64,000 bases of DNA from Planctomycetota bacterium. GTDB taxonomy: Bacteria; Planctomycetota; UBA1135; GCA-002686595. The stretch is taken from assembly GCA_023150475.1 (NCBI GenBank), contig JAKLKU010000014.1:62001-126000 (forward strand), written 5' to 3'. Positions 48,500 through 56,399 of the stretch are shown here, in pieces. Below the pieces are notes generated by a model, which did not search any database, was not told where the DNA came from, and was given only the letters and a program-made list of their open reading frames with translations. How positions within the stretch are numbered: position 1 is the first letter of the stretch; each line of letters opens with the position of its first letter. The translations under genes and the position numbers were made by a program.

Positions 48500-49048
48500 A
48501 TGAACGCGCTGCCCGGAACCCCGAACCTCGACTTCAAGAAGCTCGCGTTGGTCGACGCGCTCGACCTCGCCGTCACGATCGAGGAAGAAGCGCGCGATCG
48601 CTACCTCGAACTCGCGGACGCGCTGACGGTCGCGCATACTCCGGAAGCCGCCGAATTCTTCCGCAAGATGGCGCGGATGGAGGAAAAGCACCGAGTCGCA
48701 TTGTTGGCGCGCCGGCGCGAGACGTTCGGCGACCAGCCGGCGACCGTCGGCCGCGCGCAGGTCTTCGACATCGAGGCGCCCGAGTACGACACGGTGCGCG
48801 CCTTCATGACCGTGCGCCAGGCGCTCGACGTCGCGCTGCAGTCCGAGCGCAAGGCCCGCGACTTCTTCAAGGCGGCGCTCGCCGAGCTCACCGACCCCGA
48901 AGCACGCTTCCTGTTCGCCGAACTCGCCGCCGAGGAGGCCGACCACGAGGCCTACGTGCAGGCCGAGATCGCGCGCCAGGCGACCGACCCGTGGGGCGAT
49001 CCGCCCGCGGACCCCGCGGCGTTCGCCGACGAGCCGGTGTCCCAATGA
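48500..49048 (+). CDS. Ferritin-like/rubrerythrin-type di-iron protein
   Basis: A 182-residue four-helix protein starting at the ATG at 48500, eight bases after korB. Iron-ligand motifs in the expected order: E in TIEEEARDRYLELAD, ExxH in RMEEKHRVALLARR, E in ALQSERKARDFFKAAL and ExxH in ELAAEEADHEAYVQAE. It resembles rubrerythrin's N-terminal di-iron domain but lacks the C-terminal rubredoxin Cys pairs; the end is a short Pro/Asp/Ala tail. It may detoxify peroxide or store iron. Position after the oxygen-sensitive 2-oxoacid oxidoreductase would suit a protective role; this is inference. Confidence 0.82.
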   Translation: MNALPGTPNLDFKKLALVDALDLAVTIEEEARDRYLELADALTVAHTPEAAEFFRKMARMEEKHRVALLARRRETFGDQPATVGRAQVFDIEAPEYDTVRAFMTVRQALDVALQSERKARDFFKAALAELTDPEARFLFAELAAEEADHEAYVQAEIARQATDPWGDPPADPAAFADEPVSQ

Positions 49049-49328
49049 GCGCGCGGTTGCCAGTGGCGGCGCCGGTGCGCTCGAACCGGTTCCGTCGCGA
49101 TCCAGCGCAGCGCGCCCACCGCGAGGCGGACCACCGCGTCGCGCACCCGCTCGAGCCCGGACCCGGACTCGCGCAGCCCCCCGTTCGAAGCTCCCGTCAC
49201 GACGCCGGCTCCGTTTCGGGCCAGGGCTCGTGCACAGTTCCTGGCGTTCCACACGTGCGCCCCCCGCGTCCCCGCGGGTAGGCTCGCCGCCCGCTCGTTC
49301 CGTTCCCAGCCCACCCACGAGGTCTCCT

Positions 49329-49697
49329 ACGTCCACCTTCGTCCAGGACTACCCGCTGATCGTCTTCCTCGCGATCGCCCTCGCGATGGTCGTCGCGCTG
49401 CTCGTCGGCGCGAAGCTCCTCGCCGTGCGCGCGCGCCGGGAGTCACCGCTCAAGCAGACGACGTACGAGTGCGGAGAATCCCCCGCCGGCATGGCGTGGG
49501 TGCGGTTCCATGCCCGCTATTACGTCGTCGCTCTGTTCTTCCTGCTCTTCGACATCGAAGCGGCCTTCCTGTTCCCCTGGGGCGGCAACGCCCGGGAGCT
49601 CGGAGTCCACGGCCTCGTCGCGATCCTGAGCTTCGTCGCCGTCGTGATGCTCGGGTGGCTCTGGGCGGTGCGCAAAGGAGCGCTGAAGTGGCAATGA
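49329..49697 (+). CDS. nuoA: Complex I subunit NuoA (NdhC), apparent ACG start
   Basis: The mature sequence is clear: STFVQDYPLIVFLAIALAMV, an ESPLKQTTYECGESPAG loop with the conserved E-C-G, VRFHARYYVVALFFLLFDIE and AVRKGALKWQ at the end. Counting from ACG at 49329 gives 122 residues, the normal NuoA length. No ATG, GTG or TTG lies in frame between that point and a GTG at 49230, which would add 33 Ser/Pro/Arg-rich residues. GAGGT (49319-49323) is placed five bases before the ACG, exactly where a ribosome site should be. Either initiation is at ACG or an ATG has been lost by mutation or read error. The gene's stop overlaps the NuoB-C start (ATGA). The 280 bases upstream contain no other gene. 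Confidence 0.85.
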   Translation, partial: TSTFVQDYPLIVFLAIALAMVVALLVGAKLLAVRARRESPLKQTTYECGESPAGMAWVRFHARYYVVALFFLLFDIEAAFLFPWGGNARELGVHGLVAILSFVAVVMLGWLWAVRKGALKWQ

Positions 49698-50884
49698 GCG
49701 AGCGCGCGAACCTCGACACCGGCGCGAGTTGGACTCACCCGCTCTACGCGACGCTCGAGAAGCTGCCCGGCGTCTCGCTCGGGCTCGCTTCGGTCGACGA
49801 CCTGCTCGCGTGGGGCCTCACGAACTCGCTCTGGGTCTTCCCGATGGCGACGAGCTGCTGCGGCATCGAGCTGATGGCCGCCGCCGCGAGCCGCATCGAC
49901 CTCGACCGCATGGGCACGATCGTGCGCGGCACGCCGCGCCAGTGCGACGTCATGGTGGTCGCCGGCACGATCACCGTGAAGATGGCGCCGCGCGTGCTGA
50001 AGCTCTGGGAGCAGATGCCCGAGCCCAAGTGGTGCATCGCGATGGGCTCGTGCGCGATCTCCGGCGACTTCTACCGCAACCTCTACTCGGTGATCCCGGG
50101 CATCGACACGGTGATCCCGGTCGACGTCTACATCCCGGGTTGCCCGCCGAACCCCGAAGCGTTGATGCACGGACTCTTGCGCTTGCAGGAGAAGGTCCAC
50201 GCGCGGCGTCGGGGCGAGAAAGTCGACCGCGACCCGAACCCGGACCTGATCCGCGTCACGCAGCCGGCGATCCCGCGCGTCTGTGAACGCGACCTCGGCC
50301 GCAACGACGAGCTCTCGAAGCTCCAAGCCGATCAAGCCGGGCGCGTCACCGAAGAGCAGATGTGCCCGGCGGTCGACGTGCCGTTCGAGCCTCCGCCGCC
50401 CGCGACGCCGGTCTTCGCGCCGGACTTCGAAGGGCTGTTGCGCGAGCTCGGCGTCGCCGTGGCTGCGGACGGACCGCCGCTCGTCCCCGTCGAACGCCAC
50501 TTCGAGTTCGCGCGGCGCTTGAAGGAGCTCGGTTATCGCCAGCTCGTCTCGATCGTCGCGACTCACTGGCTCGCTGGCACCGGCCGTGCGGGCAAGGAAG
50601 AAGGCGCGAGCGAGCACCTCGAAGTCGCGTACGTGCTGCGCACGGTCGGTCCGGGCTCGCGTCTCGCGACGTGGGCGGTGCGTGTGGCACCCGACCAACC
50701 GATTCCGTCGCTCGTGCCGCTCTACGCCGGCGCGGATTGGCAAGAGCGCGAGCAGTTCGACTTGGTCGGCGCGCGCTTCGCCGGCCACCCCGACTTGCGG
50801 CGCCTGATGATGGCCGAGAACTATCCGGGCCATCCGTTGCGCCGCGACTTCCCGATCGACGCGCACTGCGCGCCGTGGAGATGA
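49694..50884 (+). CDS. nuoBC: Complex I fused subunits NuoB-NuoC
   Basis: A 396-residue fusion of the N2-cluster subunit and the 30-kDa subunit. NuoB part (1-170): SCCGIE gives C55 and C56, then C120 (CIAMGSCAISG) and C150 (VYIPGCPPNPEAL), the four N2 ligands. A linker of about 70 residues (190-245) leads into NuoC (about 245-396), with ERHFEFARRLKELGYRQLVS and the signature EREQFDLVGARFAGHPDLRR at 351-370, then DFPIDAHC at the end. NuoC-NuoD fusion is common in enterics; B-C fusion is uncommon. The start overlaps nuoA and the end overlaps nuoD by four bases. Confidence 0.94.
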   Translation: MSERANLDTGASWTHPLYATLEKLPGVSLGLASVDDLLAWGLTNSLWVFPMATSCCGIELMAAAASRIDLDRMGTIVRGTPRQCDVMVVAGTITVKMAPRVLKLWEQMPEPKWCIAMGSCAISGDFYRNLYSVIPGIDTVIPVDVYIPGCPPNPEALMHGLLRLQEKVHARRRGEKVDRDPNPDLIRVTQPAIPRVCERDLGRNDELSKLQADQAGRVTEEQMCPAVDVPFEPPPPATPVFAPDFEGLLRELGVAVAADGPPLVPVERHFEFARRLKELGYRQLVSIVATHWLAGTGRAGKEEGASEHLEVAYVLRTVGPGSRLATWAVRVAPDQPIPSLVPLYAGADWQEREQFDLVGARFAGHPDLRRLMMAENYPGHPLRRDFPIDAHCAPWR

Positions 50885-52071
50885 CGATGCTGCAGACGCT
50901 CTCCGTCGAACGCCGCGTCGATCCGCACCTCTCGATCGACAAGTACGACCCGGAAGCGGAGCTCTTGCTCCTGCACATGGGCCCGCAGCACCCCGCGACG
51001 CACGGCGTGTTCCGGATGGACCTCTACCTCGACGGCGAGATCGTCGTCAAAGCGGTCCCGTACGTCGGTTACCTGCACCGCGCGGTCGAGAAGCTCTGCG
51101 AGAAGCTGACCTACTCGCAGATCACGCCGATCGTCGACAAGAACGACTACGTCGCGCCGATGACGAACGAGCAGGCCGTCAACATGGCCTTCGAGAAGCT
51201 GCTCGCCATCGAAGTGCCGCGGCGCGCGCGTTGGATCCGCATGATCTTCGCGGAGCTCCAGCGCATCGCGTCGCACCTGCTCTGGCTCGGCACGTTCACG
51301 ATGGACCTCGGCGGCGCGCTCGGCGGCGGCACGACGGTGTTCATGCACTCGTTCCGTGAGCGCGAGATGATCATGGACCTCTTCGAAGAGGTCTCCGGTT
51401 GCCGCTTCCACTACAACACGCACACGATCGGCGGCAATCGCCACGATCTGCCCGCGGGTTGGGCGGGGCGCGTCAAGGAAGCGCTCGCCGTGATCGAAGC
51501 GCGGATCTCCGAGTACGAAGGCATGTCGCTCGAGAACCGCATCTTCGTCAAGCGCACGAAGGGCGTCGGCGTGATCGAGCCCGGGCTCGCGCTCGAACTC
51601 GGCCTCACCGGACCGATGTTGCGCGCGTGCGGCATCGACCATGACTTGCGCCGCGACGCGCCGTTCCACGCGTACGACGAAGTCGCGCCTCGCGTGATCG
51701 TCGCGGAGGGCGGCGATTGCCTCGCGCGAGCACGAGTGCGGCTCGGCGAGCTGAAGGAAAGCGTGCGCTTCGTGCGCGAGACGATCGACTCGATCCCGGA
51801 AGGCTCGATCAACGGCGGCCGGCCGATCAAGCTGCCGAACTCGATCAAGATCCCGCCGGGCCAGACCTACGTCGGCATCGAGACGCCGCGCGGCGAGCTC
51901 GGCACGTACCTGATCGCCGACGGCTCGGCGAACCCGTATCGCCTGAAGATCCGGCCGCCGAGCCTGCACGCGCTCTCCGCGTTGCCCTACGTGCTGCCCG
52001 GCGGCACGGTCAGCGACGCGCTCGCGATCCTGGGCTCGGTCGACCCGATCATGGGGGAGGCGGACCGATGA
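50881..52071 (+). CDS. nuoD: Complex I subunit NuoD
   Basis: A 396-residue hydrophilic subunit of the quinone-binding site. Landmarks are LLHMGPQHPATHGVFRMDLY, the quinone-headgroup His/Tyr region (YVGYLHRAVEKL), the GCRFHYNTHTIGG loop, and DSIPEGSINGGRPIK near the end. It lies between NuoB-C and NuoH, the canonical order. ATG at 50881 overlaps the previous stop; a second ATG at 50887 is possible. Not fused to NuoC here, because NuoC is fused to NuoB instead. Confidence 0.96.
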   Translation: MTMLQTLSVERRVDPHLSIDKYDPEAELLLLHMGPQHPATHGVFRMDLYLDGEIVVKAVPYVGYLHRAVEKLCEKLTYSQITPIVDKNDYVAPMTNEQAVNMAFEKLLAIEVPRRARWIRMIFAELQRIASHLLWLGTFTMDLGGALGGGTTVFMHSFREREMIMDLFEEVSGCRFHYNTHTIGGNRHDLPAGWAGRVKEALAVIEARISEYEGMSLENRIFVKRTKGVGVIEPGLALELGLTGPMLRACGIDHDLRRDAPFHAYDEVAPRVIVAEGGDCLARARVRLGELKESVRFVRETIDSIPEGSINGGRPIKLPNSIKIPPGQTYVGIETPRGELGTYLIADGSANPYRLKIRPPSLHALSALPYVLPGGTVSDALAILGSVDPIMGEADR

Positions 52072-53030
52072 ACGTCGTGTTGACCGCCGTGGTGACGTGC
52101 GTCGCGATCCTGACCGGGATCCTGACGGCGACTGCGTGGTTGATCTGGTTCGAGCGCAAGTTCTCCGGCCGCATGCAATCGCGGCTTGGGCCGACGATGG
52201 TCGGTCCGTCGGGCCTCGCGCAGCCGGTCGCGGACCTCGTCAAGCTGCTGCAGAAGGAAGACGTCGTCCCCGAAGCCGCCGATCGCGCGCTCTTCGACCT
52301 CGCGCCGAAGCTCGCGGCGCTCTGCGCGCTCGGCGCCGCCGCGGTCGTGCCGTTCTCGGCGACCGTCGTCGGCGCGAAGATCGACCTCGGCGTGCTCTTC
52401 CTGCTCGCGATCGGCGCCGTCACGGTGATGCCGGTCTTCATGGCGGGCTGGGCGAGCAACAACAAGTTCGCGTTGCTCGGCGGCATGCGCGCGCTCGCGC
52501 AGTCGATCTCGTACGAAGTGCCGCTGGTGCTCTCCGCGATGGTGCCGGTGATCCTCGCGGGCTCGATGGACGTCTCGAAGATCGTCGAAGCGCAGACTCG
52601 CGACGGTTGGTACCTGATCGACCCGGTGTGGCTCGGCTTGCCGGCGTTCGGGCTCTTCCTGCTCGCGATGCTGGCGGAGTCGAACCGCATCCCGTTCGAC
52701 ATCCCGGAAGCCGAGAGCGAGCTCGTCGCCGGCGTCACCACCGAGTACGGCGGGATGAAGTTCGCGCTGTTCTACCTCGGCGAGTACGTGCACACGCTGG
52801 TCGCTTCGGCGGTCGCGAGCGCGTTGTTCCTCGGCGGTTGGGATGGCCCGTTCGCGCCCGGATTGCACTGGATGGTCGCGAAGACCGTCGGGCTCTTCGT
52901 GTTCGTCTACTGGATGCGTTGGTCGCTCCTGCGCTTCCGTTCGGACCAACTGATGCGGATCTGCTGGTACTGGCTCGTGCCGCTCGCCGTCGCGCTGTTG
53001 CTCGGCGCCGGCGCCTGGGTGGTGCTGTGA
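52068..53030 (+). CDS. nuoH: Complex I subunit NuoH
   Basis: A 320-residue membrane subunit with about eight helices. Conserved features are LIWFERKFSGRMQSRLGP (helix 1 and loop), GLAQPVADLVKLLQKED, GAISYEVPLVLSAMVPVIL-like helix (ALAQSISYEVPLVLS), and AESNRIPFDIPEAESELVAG with the charged quinone-channel loop, followed by TEYGGMKFALFYLGEY. It links the quinone site to the proton-pumping arm. The start overlaps nuoD by four bases. Confidence 0.96.
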   Translation: MNVVLTAVVTCVAILTGILTATAWLIWFERKFSGRMQSRLGPTMVGPSGLAQPVADLVKLLQKEDVVPEAADRALFDLAPKLAALCALGAAAVVPFSATVVGAKIDLGVLFLLAIGAVTVMPVFMAGWASNNKFALLGGMRALAQSISYEVPLVLSAMVPVILAGSMDVSKIVEAQTRDGWYLIDPVWLGLPAFGLFLLAMLAESNRIPFDIPEAESELVAGVTTEYGGMKFALFYLGEYVHTLVASAVASALFLGGWDGPFAPGLHWMVAKTVGLFVFVYWMRWSLLRFRSDQLMRICWYWLVPLAVALLLGAGAWVVL

Positions 53031-53043
53031 GGAGCGCGCCGCG

Positions 53044-53748
53044 ATGAACTACCTGACCGACGGGCTGCAAGCGCTCGCGACCAGCCTCAAGAACGCGTTC
53101 CGCAAACCCTCGACCGTCGAGTTCCCGAAGGTCGTGCGGCCGCGCGCCGAGCGCTACCGGACGACCTTCGCGCTGCTCCACGACGAACAAGGCGACCAGC
53201 TCTGCATCGGCTGCCTCCAGTGCGAGCGCATCTGTCCGTCCGAGGTCATCGCGATCAAGGCGGCGGGCAAGAAGGAGTCGCCGGTCACCGGCAAGAAGCG
53301 CGGTTACGCCGACGACTTCGTGCTCGACTTGAACGCGTGCATCTACTGCGAGCTCTGCGTGCAGGTCTGTCCGGTCGACGCGATCGTGATGACGCGCGAG
53401 CCCGAGGTGCCCGGTTGGTCGCGCGAGGACCTCGTGCTGACGATGGAGCGCCTCTACGCGAACGGGAAGCACAAGCCGCGCGCCTGGGGCGACGGCACCA
53501 AGCTGATGGCGATGCAAGAAGCCGGTCGCGCGGCGCCGCCGCCGAAGGCCGCGCACCATGCGAAGGCGCCTGCGGCGGACGGCGCGAAGCCCGAAGTGGC
53601 GAAGGCCGAGGTCGTCAAGGCGGGCGCTGCCAAGCCCGACGCGGCGAAACCCGAGACACCGGCTGCCAAGGCGGCCCAATCCGCGGCGGAAGCCACGGGG
53701 GCCCAACCGGCGGCGAAAGCCGCCGGGTCGACGGAGGCGCAACCCTAA
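53044..53748 (+). CDS. nuoI: Complex I subunit NuoI with Ala/Lys/Pro-rich tail
   Basis: A 234-residue 8Fe-ferredoxin-type subunit. Two CxxCxxCxxxC motifs are intact: C54, C57, C60, C64 (CIGCLQCERICP) and C99, C102, C105, C109 (CIYCELCVQVCP), the N6a and N6b clusters. GAGGAG precedes the ATG at 53044. Residues about 162-234 are a low-complexity tail of Ala, Lys, Pro and Glu (PEVAKAEVVKAGAAKPDAAK), absent from ordinary NuoI (about 160 residues). The tail may interact with an electron-input partner or with the membrane; this is inference. The stop overlaps nuoJ by one base (TAATG). Confidence 0.93.
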   Translation: MNYLTDGLQALATSLKNAFRKPSTVEFPKVVRPRAERYRTTFALLHDEQGDQLCIGCLQCERICPSEVIAIKAAGKKESPVTGKKRGYADDFVLDLNACIYCELCVQVCPVDAIVMTREPEVPGWSREDLVLTMERLYANGKHKPRAWGDGTKLMAMQEAGRAAPPPKAAHHAKAPAADGAKPEVAKAEVVKAGAAKPDAAKPETPAAKAAQSAAEATGAQPAAKAAGSTEAQP

Positions 53749-54290
53749 TGGCCGACGCGCTCTTCTGGCTCTGCGCGGTCGGGCTCGTGGTGAGCTCGAT
53801 CGCCGTCGTGCGCACGCGCGACCTCGTGCGTGCCGTGCTGTGGCTCGCGCTCGCGCTCCTTTCGACCGCGGGTCTCTTCGCGTACCTCGACGCTCCGTTC
53901 CTCGCCGGCGTGCAAGTGCTGACGTACGTGGGCGGCGTCGCGACGCTGATGATCTTCGGTCTGATGGTGACGCGGCGGCACACCAAGGCCGCGGCCGAAG
54001 CGAACAACGATCAGAACGTGATCGGCGTCGTCGCCGCGCTCGCGGTGTTCGGCGTGCTCGCGTACGCGATCTTGAACACGAAGTTGCCCGAGAGCTCGGT
54101 GCCGCCGCCCGACACGAGCGAACTCGGCCGCTCGCTCGTCCACGAATACCTGCTCGCGTTCGAAGCCGTGTCGCTGCTCCTGCTCGCCGCGATCGTCGGC
54201 GCGGTCGTCATCGCCCGCCGCCGCGACGCCGAAGCGCGCGAAGCGCCCGGCACGTCGAGCCTGCCGTCGTTCCGCGCAGAAGCGGACTAG
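53748..54290 (+). CDS. nuoJ: Complex I subunit NuoJ
   Basis: A 180-residue membrane subunit with five helices. Typical order: WLCAVGLVVSSIAVVRTRDL, LALALLSTAGLFAYLDAPFL, GVQVLTYVGGVATLMIFGLM (conserved pi-bulge helix 3), a short stretch with NNDQN, then FEAVSLLLLAAIVGAVVIAR. It belongs to the proton-pathway hinge of the membrane arm. Its ATG overlaps the nuoI stop. Confidence 0.93.
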   Translation: MADALFWLCAVGLVVSSIAVVRTRDLVRAVLWLALALLSTAGLFAYLDAPFLAGVQVLTYVGGVATLMIFGLMVTRRHTKAAAEANNDQNVIGVVAALAVFGVLAYAILNTKLPESSVPPPDTSELGRSLVHEYLLAFEAVSLLLLAAIVGAVVIARRRDAEAREAPGTSSLPSFRAEAD

Positions 54291-54294
54291 TCCC

Positions 54295-54591
54295 ATGACG
54301 CTCCAACACTGCCTCCTGCTCGCCGCCGCGGTCTTCGCGATCGGCGTGTACGGCCTGATCACGCGCCGCCAAGCGATCGGCATGCTGATCTCGCTCGAGT
54401 TGCTCGTGAACTCCGCGAACCTCGCGCTGGTCGCGTTCGCGAAGCACGCCGGCGCGCCGACCCAGCCGCTCGTGCTGTTCGTGCTCGCGATCACCGTCGC
54501 CGAAGTCGCGGTCGGTCTCGCGCTCGTGATGCTCTTCTACCGGCGCTACGACGACACGCTGCTCGATCAAGCGAACGAGGCCCGCGGATGA
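54295..54591 (+). CDS. nuoK: Complex I subunit NuoK
   Basis: A 98-residue, three-helix subunit. LLLAAAVFAIGVYGLITRRQ, then AIGMLISLELLVNSANLALV with the conserved buried Glu of helix 2, and ITVAEVAVGLALVMLFYRR with the Glu of helix 3. Both glutamates belong to the proton channel. Four bases after nuoJ; stop overlaps nuoL. Confidence 0.95.
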   Translation: MTLQHCLLLAAAVFAIGVYGLITRRQAIGMLISLELLVNSANLALVAFAKHAGAPTQPLVLFVLAITVAEVAVGLALVMLFYRRYDDTLLDQANEARG

Positions 54592-56399
54592 ACGCGCTGA
54601 ACGATCCGATCTTCCTCGCGGCGGTCGCGCTGCTCGCGCCGATCGGCGCCGCGCTGCTGCTCGTCGTGCTGCCGTTCGTGCGCCACCGCGGCGCGCCGGC
54701 GGCCGGGCTCTGCATCTTCGGCAGCGTGCTCGCGCTCGCCGCGGCCGTGAAGCTGCTCTTCGTCCACCACGAGCTCGGCGACGCGCGCTTCGCCGTGACT
54801 TGGATCTCCGCCGTGTCGAAGCCGATCGCCGAGATCGGGCTCTTCGTCGACGGCACGTCGAGCTCGATGCTCGCCGTCGTCTGCCTCGTCGCGCTCTGCG
54901 TGCAGGTGTTCTCGGTCGCGTACATGCACGACGAGCCGCCGCGCGGTTACGGGCGCTACTTCGCGTACCACGCGTTCTTCCTCTTCAGCATGAACGCGTT
55001 CGTGCTGGCGCCGAACCTGCTGCAGGCCTTCGCCGGCTGGGAGCTCGTCGGCCTCACGAGCTACCTGCTGATCGGCTTCTACTTCGCGAAGCCGAGCGCG
55101 GCGAAAGCGGCGGTCAAGGCGTTCTGGATGACCAAACTCGCCGACATGGGCTTCCTGTTCGGCCTGCTCTGGCTCTTCGTCGCGACCGGCGGCTTCGAAT
55201 GGACCGCGAAGCTCGATCCGACGGTCGCGGTCGGCGTCACGTTGCTGCTCTTCCTCGCCGTGGTCGGCAAGTCGGCGCAGTTCCCGCTGCACATCTGGCT
55301 GCCGGACGCGATGGAAGGTCCGACGCCGGTGAGCGCGTTGCTCCACGCCGCGACGATGGTCGCCGCCGGCGTGTTCCTGATCGTGCGCGCCGACCCGTTG
55401 TTCGTCCAAGCGGCGACGACGCAGACCATCATGCTCTGGATCGGCGCGTTCACGGCGGTCTTCGCGGCGTGCCTCGCGCTGGTGCAGCGCGACATCAAGA
55501 AGGTGCTCGCGTACTCGACGTGCTCGCAGCTCGGCTACATGGTCGCGGCACTCGGCGCGGGCTCGGCGTTCGCCGGCTACTTCCACCTCGGCACGCACGC
55601 GTTCTTCAAGGCGCTGCTCTTCCTCGCGGCCGGCAGCGTGATCCACGCCGTGCACTCGAACGACCTCGCCGACATGGGCGGGCTCAGGAAGAAGATGCCG
55701 CTGACGACGCTGACGTTCGTGATCGGCGCGCTCTCGCTCGCCGGCATCCCGGGCCTCGCCGGCTTCTTCAGCAAGGACCTGGTGCTCGCGAGCCTCGAAG
55801 GCCGCTTCGGTTGGGTGCCGTGGGGGATGTTGATGTTCTCCGCGTTCCTGACCGCGTTCTACATGGGCCGCGTGTTGTGCCTCGCCTTCTTCGGGAACCT
55901 CTCGCACAAGGCCGAGCACGCGCACGAAGCGCCGCTCTCGATGAGCGGGCCGCTCATCGTGCTCGCCGTGCCCTCGGTGGTCGCGGGCTTCTTCGGCTCG
56001 ACGCTCGCGCACGCGGTCGGCGGGCACTACGAAGCGCACTTCGTCGGGCTGACGCCGATCGTCGCGTCGGCGATGGCGCTCGCCGGGCTGCTCGCCTCGA
56101 TCGCCGTCTACGGCCGCAACCGGGACGCGCGCGTCGCCGGCGCGATCGAAGGGCTCGATCGTGCGAGCGCCGTCGATCGTCTCTGGGAGCTCGGTTACCG
56201 CCGCGCGCTGCTCGGCGTGAGCTCGGTGCTCGGCTGGATCGACCGGTACGTGATCGACGGCCTGATGAACTTCACGGGCTACACGACGATCGAGGCCGGC
56301 GCCGCCGTGCGCGGCGCGCAGACCGGTCGCATGCGCCACTACTTGGTCGCGGTCGTGCTGGGCGCCGTGTTGGTCGCCGTGATGGGGCTCGTGGCATGA
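54588..56399 (+). CDS. nuoL: Complex I subunit NuoL
   Basis: A 603-residue antiporter-like subunit at the far end of the membrane arm. Features: LLQAFAGWELVGLTSYLLIG (helix 5 Glu), KAAVKAFWMTKLADMGFL, FPLHIWLPDAMEGPTPVSAL with the channel Lys/His region, IKKVLAYSTCSQLGYMVAAL, and AHAVGG... near the end. The last part carries the lateral helix and terminal TM. It starts by ATGA overlap with nuoK and ends by the same kind of overlap with nuoM. Confidence 0.95.
   Translation: MNALNDPIFLAAVALLAPIGAALLLVVLPFVRHRGAPAAGLCIFGSVLALAAAVKLLFVHHELGDARFAVTWISAVSKPIAEIGLFVDGTSSSMLAVVCLVALCVQVFSVAYMHDEPPRGYGRYFAYHAFFLFSMNAFVLAPNLLQAFAGWELVGLTSYLLIGFYFAKPSAAKAAVKAFWMTKLADMGFLFGLLWLFVATGGFEWTAKLDPTVAVGVTLLLFLAVVGKSAQFPLHIWLPDAMEGPTPVSALLHAATMVAAGVFLIVRADPLFVQAATTQTIMLWIGAFTAVFAACLALVQRDIKKVLAYSTCSQLGYMVAALGAGSAFAGYFHLGTHAFFKALLFLAAGSVIHAVHSNDLADMGGLRKKMPLTTLTFVIGALSLAGIPGLAGFFSKDLVLASLEGRFGWVPWGMLMFSAFLTAFYMGRVLCLAFFGNLSHKAEHAHEAPLSMSGPLIVLAVPSVVAGFFGSTLAHAVGGHYEAHFVGLTPIVASAMALAGLLASIAVYGRNRDARVAGAIEGLDRASAVDRLWELGYRRALLGVSSVLGWIDRYVIDGLMNFTGYTTIEAGAAVRGAQTGRMRHYLVAVVLGAVLVAVMGLVA

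Noticed and set aside
49230..49328. GTG start for nuoA with 33 extra residues
   Set aside because: The extension is unlike any NuoA N-terminus and a ribosome site sits right before the ACG; kept as an alternative only.
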